NCBI RefSeq assembly: GCF_016863335.1
Contig: NZ_BOOR01000061.1
Location: 1 to 64,000, forward strand
Reading direction: 5' to 3'
Length of the DNA stretch: 64,000 nt
From: Planotetraspora thailandica
GTDB taxonomy: Bacteria > Actinomycetota > Actinomycetes > Streptosporangiales > Streptosporangiaceae
In this document: positions 35,786-46,018 of the stretch, piece after piece
Layout: each line of letters starts with the position of its first letter
How positions within the stretch are numbered: position 1 is the stretch's first letter
Translations under genes and position numbers: made by a program
The notes under the pieces: model-generated
Database searches by the model: none
What the model saw: the letters and a program-made list of their open reading frames with translations, nothing else
What the model was told of the DNA's origin: nothing

Positions 35786-38152
35786 GTGCCCCGTGATGTG
35801 GTCGTGCCTGACAGCGCGAGGGACGGACGCGGAACGGATCCGCGCGAGGCCCCCGAGCCCGTCGATGTGCCCGCGGACGCGGCCCTCGATCCGTCGGAGG
35901 GCACCGAGGACAGACCGGCGCCGGCCGCGCGAAGACGGCTGACCCGGTTCGGGGGGCAGTGGGGTGCTATGAATCCGGTGCTGGAGCCGCTATTCAAGAC
36001 GGTTCGGGCGACGCATCCCAAGGCCGACCTGCGTGTGATCGAGCGTGCCTACGACATGGCCGCCTACCACCACCGCGACCAGAAGCGTAAGAGCGGCGAC
36101 CCGTACATCACCCACCCGCTGGCGGTGGCGAGCATCCTGGCCGAGCTGGGAACAGACGACGAGACCCTGTGCGCCGCGCTGCTGCACGACACGGTGGAGG
36201 ACACGGCTTACAGCCTCGACGAGTTACGAGCCGACTTCGGCGACAACATCGCGCTGCTCGTCGACGGCGTGACCAAGCTGGACAAGGTCAAGTTCGGCGA
36301 CGCGGCGCAGGCGGAGACCGTGCGCAAGATGGTCGTGGCGATGTCCCGCGACATCCGCGTGCTGGTGATCAAGCTCGCCGACCGGCTCCACAACATGCGC
36401 ACGATGCGGTACATGCCGGAGCACAAGCGGCAGCAGAAGTCCCGGGAGACCCTGGAGATCTTCGCGCCGCTGGCTCACCGCCTCGGCATGAACACCATCA
36501 AGTGGGAGCTGGAGGACCTCGCGTTCGCCATGCTCTACCCGAAGCGGTACGACGAGATCGCCAGGATGGTGTCGGAGCGGGCGCCGCGGCGTGACCTGTT
36601 CCTGCAGGAGGTCATCGAGAAGGTCTCCGCCGAGCTGCGCGACGCCAAGATCAAGGCGACCGTGCGCGGCAGGCCGAAGCACTACTACTCGATCTACCAG
36701 AAGATGATCGCCAAGGACGTCGCCTTCGACGACATCTACGACCTGGTGGGCATCCGCGTCCTCGTCGACACCGTGCGCGACTGCTACGCCGGGCTCGGAA
36801 CGATCCACGCGCAGTGGCGGCCGGTACCGGGCCGGTTCAAGGACTACATCGCCATGCCCAAGTTCAACATGTACCAGTCGCTGCACACGACGGTGATCGG
36901 TCCCGAGGGCAAGACGATCGAGCTGCAGATCCGCACGCGGGCGATGCACAACCGTGCCGAGTACGGCGTGGCGGCCCACTGGAAGTACAAGGAGGAGATG
37001 AACAGCTCGGGCGCCGCCGCCAAGGTCAAGCAGGTCAACGACATGGCCTGGCTGCGGCAGCTGCTCGACTGGCAGAAGGAGACCTCCGACCCGGGCGAGT
37101 TCCTGGAGTCGCTGCGCTTCGACCTGTCGGTGTCCGAGGTGTTCGTGTTCACCCCGCGCGGCCAGGTGATCGCCCTGCCCGAGGGCGCGACGCCCGTCGA
37201 CTTCGCCTACGCCGTGCACACCGAGGTGGGGCACCGGTGCATCGGCGCCCGCGTGAACGGCCGGCTGGTTCCGCTGGAGTCCCGGCTGGGCAACGGCGAC
37301 ACGGTCGAGATCTTCACGTCGAAGTCGCCGGACGCGGGGCCGTCCCGTGACTGGCTCAAGTTCGTCAAGAGCGGCCGGGCCCGCAACAAGATCCGGCAGT
37401 GGTTCTCCAAGGAGCGCAGGGAGACCGCCATCGAGGCCGGCAAGGAGGCCATCGGGCGGGCCATGCGCAAGCAGGGCCTCCCGCTCCAGCGCCTGATGTC
37501 GGGGGAGGCGCTGCTGGCTCTGGCCCGCGATCTGCGCTATCCGGATGTCTCCGCGCTGTACGCGGCCGTCGGCGAGGGCCATGTGGCCGCCCAGTCCGTC
37601 GTTCAGAAGCTCGTACAGGCGCTGGGAGGGGTCGACGGGGCCGAGGAGGACCTTGCGGAGGCCGCGGTCCCCACGAGGCTCAAGGGGCGCCCCAGGGCCA
37701 ATTCGAATGCCGGGGTCATCGTGGCCGGCGATCCCGACGTGTGGGTGAGGTTGTCACGATGTTGTATGCCGGTACCTGGTGACGACATCGTCGGATTTGT
37801 CACGCGAGGCCACGGAGTTTCCGTACATAGGACGAATTGTCCGAATGTTGAGCAGTTGAGTGCGCAGGCGGACCGGCTTGTGCAGGTGTCGTGGTCGCCC
37901 GGGGACGACTCGGTCTTCCTCGTGGCGATCCAGGTGGAGGCCCTGGACAGGCCCCGGCTGCTGTCGGATGTGACGCGCACGCTCTCCGATCACCACGTGA
38001 ACATCCTGTCGGCGTCGGTCGCCACCTCGCGTGATCGGGTGGCCGTCAGCAAGTTCACCTTCGAAATGGGCGATCCCAAGCACCTGGGCCATGTTCTGAA
38101 GGCCGTAAGAAGCGTCCAAGGCGTCTACGACGTGTACCGCGTGACCAACTGA
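35786..38152 (+). CDS. relA: Bifunctional (p)ppGpp synthetase/hydrolase
   Basis: A 788-residue long RSH enzyme. A disordered N-terminus (1-60) is followed by the hydrolase HD domain (HDTVEDT at 134-140, with metal ligands intact), the synthetase domain ([10 protein letters not shown]; the loop RFKD marks the bifunctional type rather than synthetase-only RelA), TGS ([14 protein letters not shown]), the Cys-containing conserved domain ([14 protein letters not shown]) and ACT. It controls the stringent response on the ribosome. GTG start with AAGGAG 5 bases upstream. Repeat cluster 4 begins 12 bases after the stop. Confidence 0.97.
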   Translation: MPRDVVVPDSARDGRGTDPREAPEPVDVPADAALDPSEGTEDRPAPAARRRLTRFGGQWGAMNPVLEPLFKTVRATHPKADLRVIERAYDMAAYHHRDQKRKSGDPYITHPLAVASILAELGTDDETLCAALLHDTVEDTAYSLDELRADFGDNIALLVDGVTKLDKVKFGDAAQAETVRKMVVAMSRDIRVLVIKLADRLHNMRTMRYMPEHKRQQKSRETLEIFAPLAHRLGMNTIKWELEDLAFAMLYPKRYDEIARMVSERAPRRDLFLQEVIEKVSAELRDAKIKATVRGRPKHYYSIYQKMIAKDVAFDDIYDLVGIRVLVDTVRDCYAGLGTIHAQWRPVPGRFKDYIAMPKFNMYQSLHTTVIGPEGKTIELQIRTRAMHNRAEYGVAAHWKYKEEMNSSGAAAKVKQVNDMAWLRQLLDWQKETSDPGEFLESLRFDLSVSEVFVFTPRGQVIALPEGATPVDFAYAVHTEVGHRCIGARVNGRLVPLESRLGNGDTVEIFTSKSPDAGPSRDWLKFVKSGRARNKIRQWFSKERRETAIEAGKEAIGRAMRKQGLPLQRLMSGEALLALARDLRYPDVSALYAAVGEGHVAAQSVVQKLVQALGGVDGAEEDLAEAAVPTRLKGRPRANSNAGVIVAGDPDVWVRLSRCCMPVPGDDIVGFVTRGHGVSVHRTNCPNVEQLSAQADRLVQVSWSPGDDSVFLVAIQVEALDRPRLLSDVTRTLSDHHVNILSASVATSRDRVAVSKFTFEMGDPKHLGHVLKAVRSVQGVYDVYRVTN

Positions 38153-38163
38153 CATCCTTGATG

Positions 38164-38755
38164 GTGATCATGCAGAAGTTCGGGGAGAGGGCCCGCGGCC
38201 TGCGCCGAGTTGTGTGGTGATCATGCAGAGGTTCGGGGAGAGGGCCCGCGGCCTGTGCCGAGTTGTGTGGTGATCATGCAGAAGTTCGCGGAAACGGCCG
38301 TCGACCTGCAGCGATCCAAGCCGTGATCATGCAGAAGTTCGCGGAAACGGCCGTTGACCTGCGCCGATACGGGTTCGTGATCATGCAGAAGTTCGAAGAT
38401 GTACCTCTTGACCAGCGGAAACGTATCCCGTGATCATGCAGTTCGCCCGGCTGTACGCTGGGTCGCCTTCCCGTACGGCCGGTCAGGCATGGAGTGAGGC
38501 ATGGTCGGCGATCGTGGAGATTTCGGCGCCGGTTGCATGATCGTCGAACGTATCGCCGCAGGTCAATGGACGGCACACGAACTTCTGCATGATCACGAAA
38601 CGGATCACTGCAGGTCAGCGCCCACTCTCGCGAACTTCTGCATGATCACGGGCTGGATCACCGCAGGTCAACGGCCGTTTCCGCGAACTTCTGCATGATC
38701 ACGCTTCGGGTTGCCGCAGGTGGGCGGGCGTGTCGGCGAGGTTCTGCATGATCAC
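38164..38755. repeat. 53-bp inverted repeat cluster 4 (largest)
   Basis: Plus-orientation boxes at 38164, 38217, 38270, 38323 and 38377 (19 bases each), truncated half at 38430-38440, a 93-base core, a mutated half TGCATGATCG at 38534-38543, and minus-orientation boxes ending at 38596, 38649, 38702 and 38755. Pitch is 53-54 bp throughout. Units 1 and 2 differ at only 2 of 53 positions. The left stretch 38323-38363 is an exact 41-base inverted copy of 38662-38702. The cluster lies between convergent relA and the DUF349 gene. Confidence 0.94.
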
Positions 38756-38786
38756 GCCTGGGGGGGTGTGGGTTGGCGCCTTTGTA

Positions 38787-38824
38787 CGTGATCACGCCGC
38801 CCGCTGGTGGTCGGCGTGATCACG
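38787..38824. repeat. Paired CGTGATCACG palindromes
   Basis: CGTGATCACG occurs twice (38787-38796 and 38815-38824), just outside the right arm of cluster 4. Each looks like two GTGATCA halves joined head to head, so they may be collapsed remnants of further units. Confidence 0.6.
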
Positions 38825-38843
38825 CACAGAGGAGGCGGGAAGG

Positions 38844-40073
38844 TCAGGAGAACTCGGCGAGGGTGCGCTCGGCTTCCTCCAGCCACGAACGGCGCGCGGC
38901 CAGAGCCTCCTCGGTCTCCTTGACGTCCTTGTCCCGGCCGCCGGCCTGCGCCTTGGCCAGGCGGGCCTCCAACTGCTCGATCGAACGGCGCAGCTGGTTG
39001 ACCGTGTCCTGGGCGCGGGCACGGGCCTCGGGGTTCGAGCGCTTCCACTCGTTCTCCTCGGCCTTACGGACGGCGTCCTCGACCCGCCGCAGACCGCCCT
39101 CGAGCTTGTCCCGCATCTCGCGAGGCACCGGCCCGGCGGCCTCCCAGCGCTCCAGGATGCCGCGGAAGGCGCTCCTGGCCGACCGGGCGTCGGTGACGGG
39201 CAGGAGCCGCTCGGCCTCGACGAGCAGAGTCTCCTTGACCTCCGCGTTGGCGGCGAAGGAGGCGTCACGCTCGGCGTAGACCGCCGACCTGGCCTGGAAG
39301 AACTGGTCCTGGGCGGCCTTGAAGCGGCCCCACAGCTCGTCCTCGGCCTCGCGGGAGGCGCGACCGGCGGCCTTCCACTGGTGCATGAGCTCGCGATAGG
39401 CCGCGGCCGTGGCGTTCCAGTCGGTCGAGGACGACAGTTCCTCGGCCTCCTGGACGATCCGCTCCTTGGCGTTGCGGATCGCGTCCCGCTGCTCGTCGAG
39501 CGAGGAGAAGTACGCCTTGCGGCGCTTGGCGAAAGCCGTACGGGCGGTCGAAAGCCGCTTCCACAGGACGGCCTCGGTGGCGCGGTCGATGCGCTCGGCG
39601 GCCTTCCATTCGTCGATCAGCTGGCGGAGCCGCTCGCCGCCCGACTTCCAGTGGGTGGCGTCCTCGGCGATCCGCTCGGCCTCCGCGACGATCCGCTCCT
39701 TGGTCTCGCGAGCCTGGACGCGGGCCTGGTCGCGAGCGGCCTTGACCTCTTCACGCCGCTTGCCGACGAGCTCGCTGAGCGCGCCCAGCCGGTCCATGAG
39801 CGAGCCGAGGTCGCCGATGGCGTGTGCCTCGGCGACCGCCTCGCGCAACTTGGCGATGTTCGACTCGGCCTGGGCCGGCGCCAGGTCGGTGCCGCGCACC
39901 CGCTGCTCCAGGAGCTGCACCTGGCCGGCCAGCTCGTCGAATTTGCGACGGAAGTAAGCCAGCGCCTCTTCAGGCTCACCGGCCTGCCAGGAGCCGACGG
40001 CCCTTTCGCCCTCAGCCGTACGCACGTAGACGGTGCCGTCAGCGTCTACCCGGCCCCACGGGTCGGTGGTCAC
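38844..40073 (-). CDS. DUF349 helical repeat protein
   Basis: A 409-residue, mostly coiled protein made of several DUF349 repeats, each near 70 residues with the pattern W-K-x-A-x-R/E...L-W-x-R (for example ATEAVLWKRLSTARTAFAKRR and REAEDELWGRFKAAQDQFF). No catalytic motif and no signal or membrane segment. Function unknown; the family is widespread in actinobacteria beside the cyclophilin gene. The GTG at 40073 has a GGGAGGA ribosome site; the longer frame to 40088 does not. Confidence 0.85.
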   Translation of the reverse strand: MTTDPWGRVDADGTVYVRTAEGERAVGSWQAGEPEEALAYFRRKFDELAGQVQLLEQRVRGTDLAPAQAESNIAKLREAVAEAHAIGDLGSLMDRLGALSELVGKRREEVKAARDQARVQARETKERIVAEAERIAEDATHWKSGGERLRQLIDEWKAAERIDRATEAVLWKRLSTARTAFAKRRKAYFSSLDEQRDAIRNAKERIVQEAEELSSSTDWNATAAAYRELMHQWKAAGRASREAEDELWGRFKAAQDQFFQARSAVYAERDASFAANAEVKETLLVEAERLLPVTDARSARSAFRGILERWEAAGPVPREMRDKLEGGLRRVEDAVRKAEENEWKRSNPEARARAQDTVNQLRRSIEQLEARLAKAQAGGRDKDVKETEEALAARRSWLEEAERTLAEFS

Positions 40074-40133
40074 CGCGTCCTCCCGCACTTGAATCAGCCC
40101 TCCAGGGCCCGAAATGCCCTTGGTTGTATTACG

Positions 40134-40994
40134 TCAGCTCTTGCCGGTGATTGTCACGTGTTTGATTTCCACGGGCTCCTTGGGAGCGCCCGTCCCATCG
40201 CCAGTACCACCGGGAAGGACGCCCTGCTTGGCGACCTTATCGATGATTCCAAGTCCTTTTGTTACGGTACCGAAGGGTGTGTAGGCGGGGTTGAGGCCGG
40301 TGTCGCCGAACACGATGAAGAACTGGCTGCCGTTCGTGTTGGGGCCGCTGTTGGCCATGGCCAGCACGCCTCGGTCGTACTTCGCACCCTCGAGGTTCTC
40401 ATCGACGAACCGGTACCCAGGGCCGCCCTGGCCGTCCGTGGGGTTCTTGCCGTCGGCCTTCGCGAGCGGGTCTCCACACTGGAGGATCGGGAAGTCCGTC
40501 CCCAGCCGGTGGCACTTGGTGTTGTCGAAATAGTTCTTGGACGCCAGGAAACGGAACGAGTTCGCCGTGCACGGCGCCTTAGCCGTGTCCAGCGTGGCGA
40601 CGATGTCGCCGAGGGTGGTCTTGATGGTCATCGTCTCCGGGGCGGTGCTGACCTTCGCCGGAGGCATGCCGACGTTCTTGACCTGACCGCTGGCGGTGTC
40701 GGCGACGTAGCCGCAGGTTCCGGTCGCCGGGTCGTACGGCTTGGGCTCCTCGGCCGCCGCGGCGGTGGCCGACGGAGCAGCAGAGGCCGATGCCGACGCG
40801 GTGGCCACATCGTCGTCGTTGCCGCCTAGAAGAGCCGTCGCCGCCACGATGCCGCCGATCACGACCACGACAGCCGTGGTGGTGCCGATGATCGCGGTAC
40901 GGCGCGCCTTCTGCTCGCGGTCGACCCGTGCCTGCCGCTGCCGCTCGTAGTGCTCGCGGGCCAGCTGCTTCTGGCGGTCCTTGCCGGTGACCAC
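40134..40994 (-). CDS. Membrane-anchored cyclophilin-type peptidyl-prolyl isomerase
   Basis: A 286-residue protein: a charged cytoplasmic N-terminus (KQLAREHYERQRQARVDREQ), one transmembrane helix (about 33-57), an Ala/Ser-rich linker and a cyclophilin domain (about 115-286) with HRLGTDFPILQCGDP and GVLAMANSGPNTNGSQFFI. It isomerises prolyl bonds of exported proteins outside the membrane. The GTG at 40994 with AGGAGG upstream is preferred over a frame from 41090. Confidence 0.9.
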   Translation of the reverse strand: MVTGKDRQKQLAREHYERQRQARVDREQKARRTAIIGTTTAVVVVIGGIVAATALLGGNDDDVATASASASAAPSATAAAAEEPKPYDPATGTCGYVADTASGQVKNVGMPPAKVSTAPETMTIKTTLGDIVATLDTAKAPCTANSFRFLASKNYFDNTKCHRLGTDFPILQCGDPLAKADGKNPTDGQGGPGYRFVDENLEGAKYDRGVLAMANSGPNTNGSQFFIVFGDTGLNPAYTPFGTVTKGLGIIDKVAKQGVLPGGTGDGTGAPKEPVEIKHVTITGKS

Positions 40995-41265
40995 TGCGTC
41001 CTCCTGACTGTCTGTTTCCGATGGTCGCGCGGCCGGATGCCGGTCGGCCACGGAGGTCCTCCGTACGGAGAGACCAGATGATCTCCCCAACGGGGGGCCC
41101 CTCTATAGCGTCCGGCTCGACTGCTCCAAGAATGACTATTGAGGTGGGCGAATCGTATCGGCACACGGGTATTGGTTCGCAGCCCGCCGACCCGCACCGG
41201 TACCCTTCGGTTACATTCGCTCGCGTAATCCTTGATACATCGTCACGAGACGTAGAGGCGCTTCC

Positions 41266-41961
41266 GTGCTCGTCGCCGGGTTTCCAGCAGGGTCGTTCCA
41301 GGCCAACTGCTATGTCGTCGCTCCCGCCCCAGGCGAGGAGTGCGTTGTCGTGGATCCTGGTCAGGACGCCGCCGGAGGGCTCGACGATCTGCTGAGGGAA
41401 CACCGGCTGAAGCCGGTGGCCGTGCTGCTGACCCACGGGCACATCGACCATGTCTGGTCGGTCGCGCCGGTCTGCGGCGCGCGTGACATTCCGGCGTGGA
41501 TCCACCCCGACGACCGCGAACTGCTGTCCGACCCCGGCAAGGGGTTCTCGGCGCAGGCGGGACAGCTGTTCGGCGGTCTGGAGTTCAGCGAGCCCGACGA
41601 CGTGCGGGAATTGTCCGACGGCGCCACGCTGAATCTCGCCGGACTCGACATCACGGTCGACCACACCCCCGGCCATACCAGGGGGTCGGTGACGTTCAGG
41701 ACGCCCCTGCGAGACGATACGCAGGACGCGGAGGTCATGTTCTCGGGCGACCTGCTGTTCGCCGGCTCCATCGGCCGCACCGATCTTCCGGGCGGCGACT
41801 ATGCGGAGATCCTGCGCAGTCTCGCGAAAACGCTGACGCTGCCGGACGAGACGCTGGTCCTGCCCGGTCACGGACCACAGACGACGATCGGCCGCGAGCG
41901 CGCCACCAACCCCTACCTCAGGGAAATGGCGCCGCACAGCGGCCCTAGCAGGGGACTGTAA
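41266..41961 (+). CDS. Metallo-beta-lactamase-fold hydrolase (GloB-like)
   Basis: A 231-residue MBL hydrolase with the di-metal motif THGHIDH and the later metal ligands in [14 protein letters not shown] and the final LPGHGP. It resembles glyoxalase II-like proteins of actinobacteria; the substrate thioester is unknown. GTG start. Its TAA shares an A with the hisS start, so the two are co-transcribed. Confidence 0.9.
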   Translation: MLVAGFPAGSFQANCYVVAPAPGEECVVVDPGQDAAGGLDDLLREHRLKPVAVLLTHGHIDHVWSVAPVCGARDIPAWIHPDDRELLSDPGKGFSAQAGQLFGGLEFSEPDDVRELSDGATLNLAGLDITVDHTPGHTRGSVTFRTPLRDDTQDAEVMFSGDLLFAGSIGRTDLPGGDYAEILRSLAKTLTLPDETLVLPGHGPQTTIGRERATNPYLREMAPHSGPSRGL

Positions 41962-43217
41962 TGACCTTTCAGGCGCCCAAGGGCACCTTCGACTGGATGC
42001 CGCCGCGCTCCGAGTGGGCGCTCATCGTGCGCGACGCGTTGTCGGCGCCCGCCCGCCGCGCCGGCTACGGATACATCGAGACGCCGGCCTTCGAGGACAC
42101 CGGCCTGTTCTCGCGCGGCGTCGGCGAGTCGACCGACATCGTGACCAAAGAGATGTACACCTTCGAGAGCAAGGGCGGCCAGTCGCTCACCCTTCGCCCC
42201 GAAGGCACCGCGAGCGTCATGCGCGCCGTCCTCGAGCACGGCCTGTACGGCGGGGCACTCCCGATCAAGCTCTGGTATTCGGGCAGCTACTTCCGCTATG
42301 AGAAGGCACAGGCGGGCCGGTACCGCCACTTCTCGCAGGTCGGCGCCGAGGCGCTGGGCGCGGAGGACCCAGCGCTCGACGCCGAGCTGATCGTGCTGGC
42401 CGCCGACGGTTACGCCTCGCTCGGCCTCAAAAATGTGCGGCTGCTGCTCAACTCGCTGGGCTGCAAGGAGTGCCGCCCCGCCTACCGCGCCGCCCTGCAG
42501 GAGTTCCTGCGGGGGCTCGACCTCGACGAGGACACCAGGAAGCGCATCGAGATCAACCCGCTGCGGGTCCTCGACGACAAGCGGCCCGAGGTCCAGGCGC
42601 AGCTGGTGAACGCGCCTCTGATGACCGACCACCTGTGCGGGGCCTGCAAGGCCTACCACGAGGAGGTCCGCGGCCTGCTGACCAGCGCGGGGCTGACCTA
42701 CACCGACGATCCGAGGCTGGTCCGCGGGCTCGACTACTACACGCGTACGACCTTCGAGTTCATCCACGACGGCCTGGGCGCGCAGTCCGCGGTCGGCGGC
42801 GGCGGACGCTACGACGGCCTGAGCGAGATGATCGGCGGGCCCGCCCTGCCGAGCGTCGGATGGGCCCTCGGAGTCGACCGTACGGTCCTCGCGATGGAGG
42901 CTGAAGGGCTGCTCACCGAGCGTCCGGGGCACGTCGAGGTCTTCGCCGTCCCTCTGGGCGAGGAGGCCAGGCGCCGGATCTTCCCGCTGGTGGCCGAATT
43001 GCGCCGGAACGGCGTGGCGGTGGACATGGCCTTCGGCGGCCGGGGCGTCAAGGGCGCCATGAAGGCCGCCGACCGCAGCGGCGCCCGGTACGCCCTGATC
43101 CTCGGCGACCGGGACATCGAGGCGGGAGCCGTACAAGTGAAAGACCTGACCACAGGTGACCAGACCGCGGTGCCGCTCGCCGAGGTCGTCGACGTTCTGA
43201 AAGGGAAACTCTCGTGA
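41961..43217 (+). CDS. hisS: Histidyl-tRNA synthetase
   Basis: A 418-residue class II synthetase that charges tRNA-His. Motif 2 is around [23 protein letters not shown] (read in parts), preceded by [13 protein letters not shown]; the histidine A motif is [15 protein letters not shown]. The C-terminal anticodon domain is complete. aspS starts inside its stop codon region (GTGA overlap). Confidence 0.97.
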   Translation: MTFQAPKGTFDWMPPRSEWALIVRDALSAPARRAGYGYIETPAFEDTGLFSRGVGESTDIVTKEMYTFESKGGQSLTLRPEGTASVMRAVLEHGLYGGALPIKLWYSGSYFRYEKAQAGRYRHFSQVGAEALGAEDPALDAELIVLAADGYASLGLKNVRLLLNSLGCKECRPAYRAALQEFLRGLDLDEDTRKRIEINPLRVLDDKRPEVQAQLVNAPLMTDHLCGACKAYHEEVRGLLTSAGLTYTDDPRLVRGLDYYTRTTFEFIHDGLGAQSAVGGGGRYDGLSEMIGGPALPSVGWALGVDRTVLAMEAEGLLTERPGHVEVFAVPLGEEARRRIFPLVAELRRNGVAVDMAFGGRGVKGAMKAADRSGARYALILGDRDIEAGAVQVKDLTTGDQTAVPLAEVVDVLKGKLS

Positions 43218-44983
43218 TCCGCACTCACGAAGCAGGGACGCTTCGTAAGGAGCATGAAGGCCAGCGGGTGACGCTGGCGGGCTGGGTGGCGCGCCGCCGC
43301 GACCACGGTGGCGTGGTCTTCATCGACGTGCGCGACTCCTCGGGGTCGGCCCAGGTGGTCTTCCGCGAGGAGGATCACGCCCACGACCTGCGCTCGGAGT
43401 ACTGCGTCAAGGTCACGGGGGAGGTGCGCGTACGGCCCGAGGGCAACGCGAACCCCGAGCTGCCCACCGGTGAGATCGAGGTCGTCGCCTCCGAGGTCGA
43501 GGTGCTCAGCGAGTCGGCGCCGCTGCCGTTCCCGATCGAGGGCGGCGCGGATGTGTCGGAGGAGGCGCGGCTCAAGTACCGCTACCTCGACATCCGCCGC
43601 CAGCAGATCGCCCAGTCGCTGCGGATCCGCTCCCAGGCGACCTACCTGGCCAACGAGGTCATGCGCGAGCGTGGCTTCGTCTACGTCGAGACGCCGAACC
43701 TCACCCGTTCGACGCCCGAGGGCGCCCGCGACTTCCTCGTGCCCGTGCGGCTCCAGCCGGGCAACTGGTACGCGCTGCCGCAGTCGCCCCAGCTGTTCAA
43801 GCAGCTGCTCATGGTGTCCGGACTCGAGCGGTACTACCAGCTCGCCCGGTGCTTCCGTGACGAGGACCTGCGCGCCGACCGGCAGCCCGAGTTCACCCAG
43901 ATCGACATCGAGATGTCGTTCGTCGACCAGGACGACGTGATCGAGCTCGGTGAGGCGCTGATCGGGCGCATCTGGAAGGAGACCCTCGGCTACGAGCTGC
44001 CGACCCCGCTGCCGCGGATGACCTACGCCGACGCCATGGCGAGGTACGGCTCGGACAAGCCGGACCTCCGCTTCGGCGTCGAGCTCGTCGACCTGACGAA
44101 GTACTTCGCGGACACGACGTTCCGGGTGTTCCAGGCGCCGTACGTCGGTGCCGTCGTCATGCCGGGCGGTGCGTCGCAGACCCGCAAGGAGCTCGACGGC
44201 TGGCAGGACTGGGCCAAGGCGCGCGGCGCACGCGGCCTGGCCTACGTCCTGGTCCAGGAGGACGGCCTGGGCGGGCCCGTCGCCAAGAACCTGTCCGAGA
44301 AGGAGCTCGCCGGCCTGACGGAGGCGACCGGAGCCAAGCCGGGCGACGCGATCTTCTTCGCCGCGGGTGCGCTCGGCCCCTCGCGTGACCTGCTCGGCGC
44401 GGCCCGCTTGGAGATCGGCCGCCGGTGCGACCTGATCGACGAATCCCAGTGGTCGTTCCTCTGGGTCGTCGACGCCCCGATGTTCGAGCCCGTCGTCGAC
44501 GAGGTCGGCCGCGAGATCGGCTGGACCGCGGTCCACCACCCCTTCACCGGGCCGAAGCCCGAATGGGCCGACAACTTCCAGGACCACCCCGGCGAGGCGC
44601 TCGCCTACGCCTACGACATGGTCTGCAACGGCATGGAGATCGGCGGCGGCTCGATCCGAATCCACCGCGCCGAGATGCAGCAGCGGGTCTTCGACGTGCT
44701 GGGCATCTCCAAGGAGGAGGCGGAGAGCAAGTTCGGCTTCCTGCTGGAGGCGTTCAAGTACGGCCCGCCGCCGCACGGAGGCATCGCCTACGGCTGGGAC
44801 CGGATCTGCATGCTGCTCGCGGGCGGCGAGTCGATCCGGGACGTCATCGCCTTCCCGAAGACCGCATCCGGCTTCGACCCGCTGACCGGGGCGCCGACCC
44901 CGATCACGGTTGAGCAGCGCAGGGAGGCCGGTGTGGACGCCAAGTCCAAGGCGGCCGCCCCCGCCCCGCAGCCCTCGGCGTGA
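43214..44983 (+). CDS. aspS: Aspartyl-tRNA synthetase
   Basis: A 589-residue bacterial-type class IIb synthetase: OB anticodon-binding domain (1-110), catalytic core with motif 2 ([20 protein letters not shown]), the bacterial GAD insertion (about 280-420) and motif 3 with [17 protein letters not shown]. In actinobacteria using GatCAB it may be non-discriminating; that cannot be read here. GTG start. Cluster 5 begins 25 bases after it. Confidence 0.97.
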   Translation: MIRTHEAGTLRKEHEGQRVTLAGWVARRRDHGGVVFIDVRDSSGSAQVVFREEDHAHDLRSEYCVKVTGEVRVRPEGNANPELPTGEIEVVASEVEVLSESAPLPFPIEGGADVSEEARLKYRYLDIRRQQIAQSLRIRSQATYLANEVMRERGFVYVETPNLTRSTPEGARDFLVPVRLQPGNWYALPQSPQLFKQLLMVSGLERYYQLARCFRDEDLRADRQPEFTQIDIEMSFVDQDDVIELGEALIGRIWKETLGYELPTPLPRMTYADAMARYGSDKPDLRFGVELVDLTKYFADTTFRVFQAPYVGAVVMPGGASQTRKELDGWQDWAKARGARGLAYVLVQEDGLGGPVAKNLSEKELAGLTEATGAKPGDAIFFAAGALGPSRDLLGAARLEIGRRCDLIDESQWSFLWVVDAPMFEPVVDEVGREIGWTAVHHPFTGPKPEWADNFQDHPGEALAYAYDMVCNGMEIGGGSIRIHRAEMQQRVFDVLGISKEEAESKFGFLLEAFKYGPPPHGGIAYGWDRICMLLAGGESIRDVIAFPKTASGFDPLTGAPTPITVEQRREAGVDAKSKAAAPAPQPSA

Positions 44984-45008
44984 CAATCTCGCGAGAGTCA
45001 ACCTGGGC

Positions 45009-45361
45009 GTGATCATGCAGAAGTTCGGCCGTTATGGGGTTGGCCAGCGGAGACGCCGCGCGTGATCATGCAGAAGTTCGCGGGCGAGCATCCTGGCCAG
45101 CGGAAACCCTGTCCGTGATCATGCAGAAGTTCGTGCGCATGGCGGCCGGCCTGGGCTTATGCCGTACGTGATCATGCAGTGCCGTACGCATTGCATGATC
45201 ACGTGCGGCTGAGCCGCAGCTCAAAGACTGGTTCGGCGATTTACTGCATGATCACGAATCGTGTAAGCCCAGGTCATACGCCGTGCCGCCGAAGTTCTGC
45301 ATGATCACCACCAGGGAACGGGCTGGTGGGGCGAGGTTCTCGCGAACTTCTGCATGATCAC
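45009..45361. repeat. 53-bp inverted repeat cluster 5
   Basis: Plus-orientation boxes at 45009-45027, 45062-45080 and 45115-45133, truncated half at 45168-45178, a 13-base core containing GCCGTACG, half at 45192-45202, and minus-orientation boxes at 45237-45255 (diverged), 45290-45308 and 45343-45361. Pitch is 53 bp at every step. The two halves with the flanking CG/CG form a 12-bp stem around the 13-base loop. The cluster lies between co-directional aspS and the DUF2231 gene. Confidence 0.94.
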
Positions 45362-45418
45362 CACCAAGGGGCGGTGATCACCACCAAGGGGCGGTGATCA
45401 GCACCAAGGTGGGTGATC
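45355..45418. repeat. 20-bp tandem repeat at the edge of cluster 5
   Basis: TGATCACCACCAAGGGGCGG occurs at 45355-45374 and 45375-45394, a variant follows at 45395-45413, then a partial TGATC. The first copy starts inside the last minus-orientation box, so the tandem array grew from the end of the cluster. Confidence 0.85.
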
Positions 45419-45525
45419 TCTTCCACATTTGGCGTTGAGGCGAGAACCGCTTGCTGATGAAATTCGTATGAGAGTGCAGCGAGAGTTATAACCCCCTCTC
45501 GCACCTCAGCCCAGGAGCGATACGA

Positions 45526-46002
45526 ATGTTCGACCAGATCCTCGGTCTCCCCGCACACCCCCTGATAATTCACGCGGCCGTGGTCCTCACACCGCTGCTC
45601 GTCGTGCTGAGCATCGCCTACGCCGTCCTCCCCGCTTTCCGCCGCAGGCTCGACTGGGCGGTCGTGCTGACCGCCATCGCCGCCCCCGCCGCGGTGTTCG
45701 GCGCCAAGGAGAGCGGTGAGGAGCTGGAGGCTCGCCTGTTCAAGGGGCAGATCCCGCAGCCCGTCCTCGACCACTCGAGCTTCGCCAACCCGCTGTTCTT
45801 CAGCACTCTCGGGCTGGGCGTCGTCGCGCTGGTGCTGGTCTACCTGACCCGTCCGGTGCGGGAGCCGGGTACGGCCGCGACCGGCTCCGCCAGGGCCGTC
45901 AGCCTCGTGCTGTCCGTGCTGGCGGTGGTGCTTGCGCTCGTGGTGGCCTACTACGTGTTCCGGGCGGGGGACAGCGGCGCCAGGGCGGTCTGGGGCAGCT
46001 GA
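45526..46002 (+). CDS. DUF2231 membrane protein
   Basis: A 158-residue protein with four hydrophobic helices (about 10-35, 43-62, 83-104 and 121-147). The first holds [16 protein letters not shown] with two histidines, the hallmark of DUF2231, which may bind heme or metal. Function unknown. It is isolated between cluster 5 and rarA. Confidence 0.8.
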   Translation: MFDQILGLPAHPLIIHAAVVLTPLLVVLSIAYAVLPAFRRRLDWAVVLTAIAAPAAVFGAKESGEELEARLFKGQIPQPVLDHSSFANPLFFSTLGLGVVALVLVYLTRPVREPGTAATGSARAVSLVLSVLAVVLALVVAYYVFRAGDSGARAVWGS

Positions 46003-46005
46003 CGG

Positions 46006-46011
46006 TAACCT
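46006..46011 (+). promoter_or_regulatory. Leaderless -10 box TAACCT of rarA
   Basis: TAACCT-N7-GTG before the start at 46019. It overlaps the end of the DUF2231 gene by no more than the stop region. No ribosome site is seen. Confidence 0.45.
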
Positions 46012-46018
46012 CTGCGTT

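Noticed and set aside
38164-38755. Bidirectional transcription terminators
   Set aside because: Clusters also occupy divergent and promoter-side gaps, lack T tracts, and are far larger than needed.
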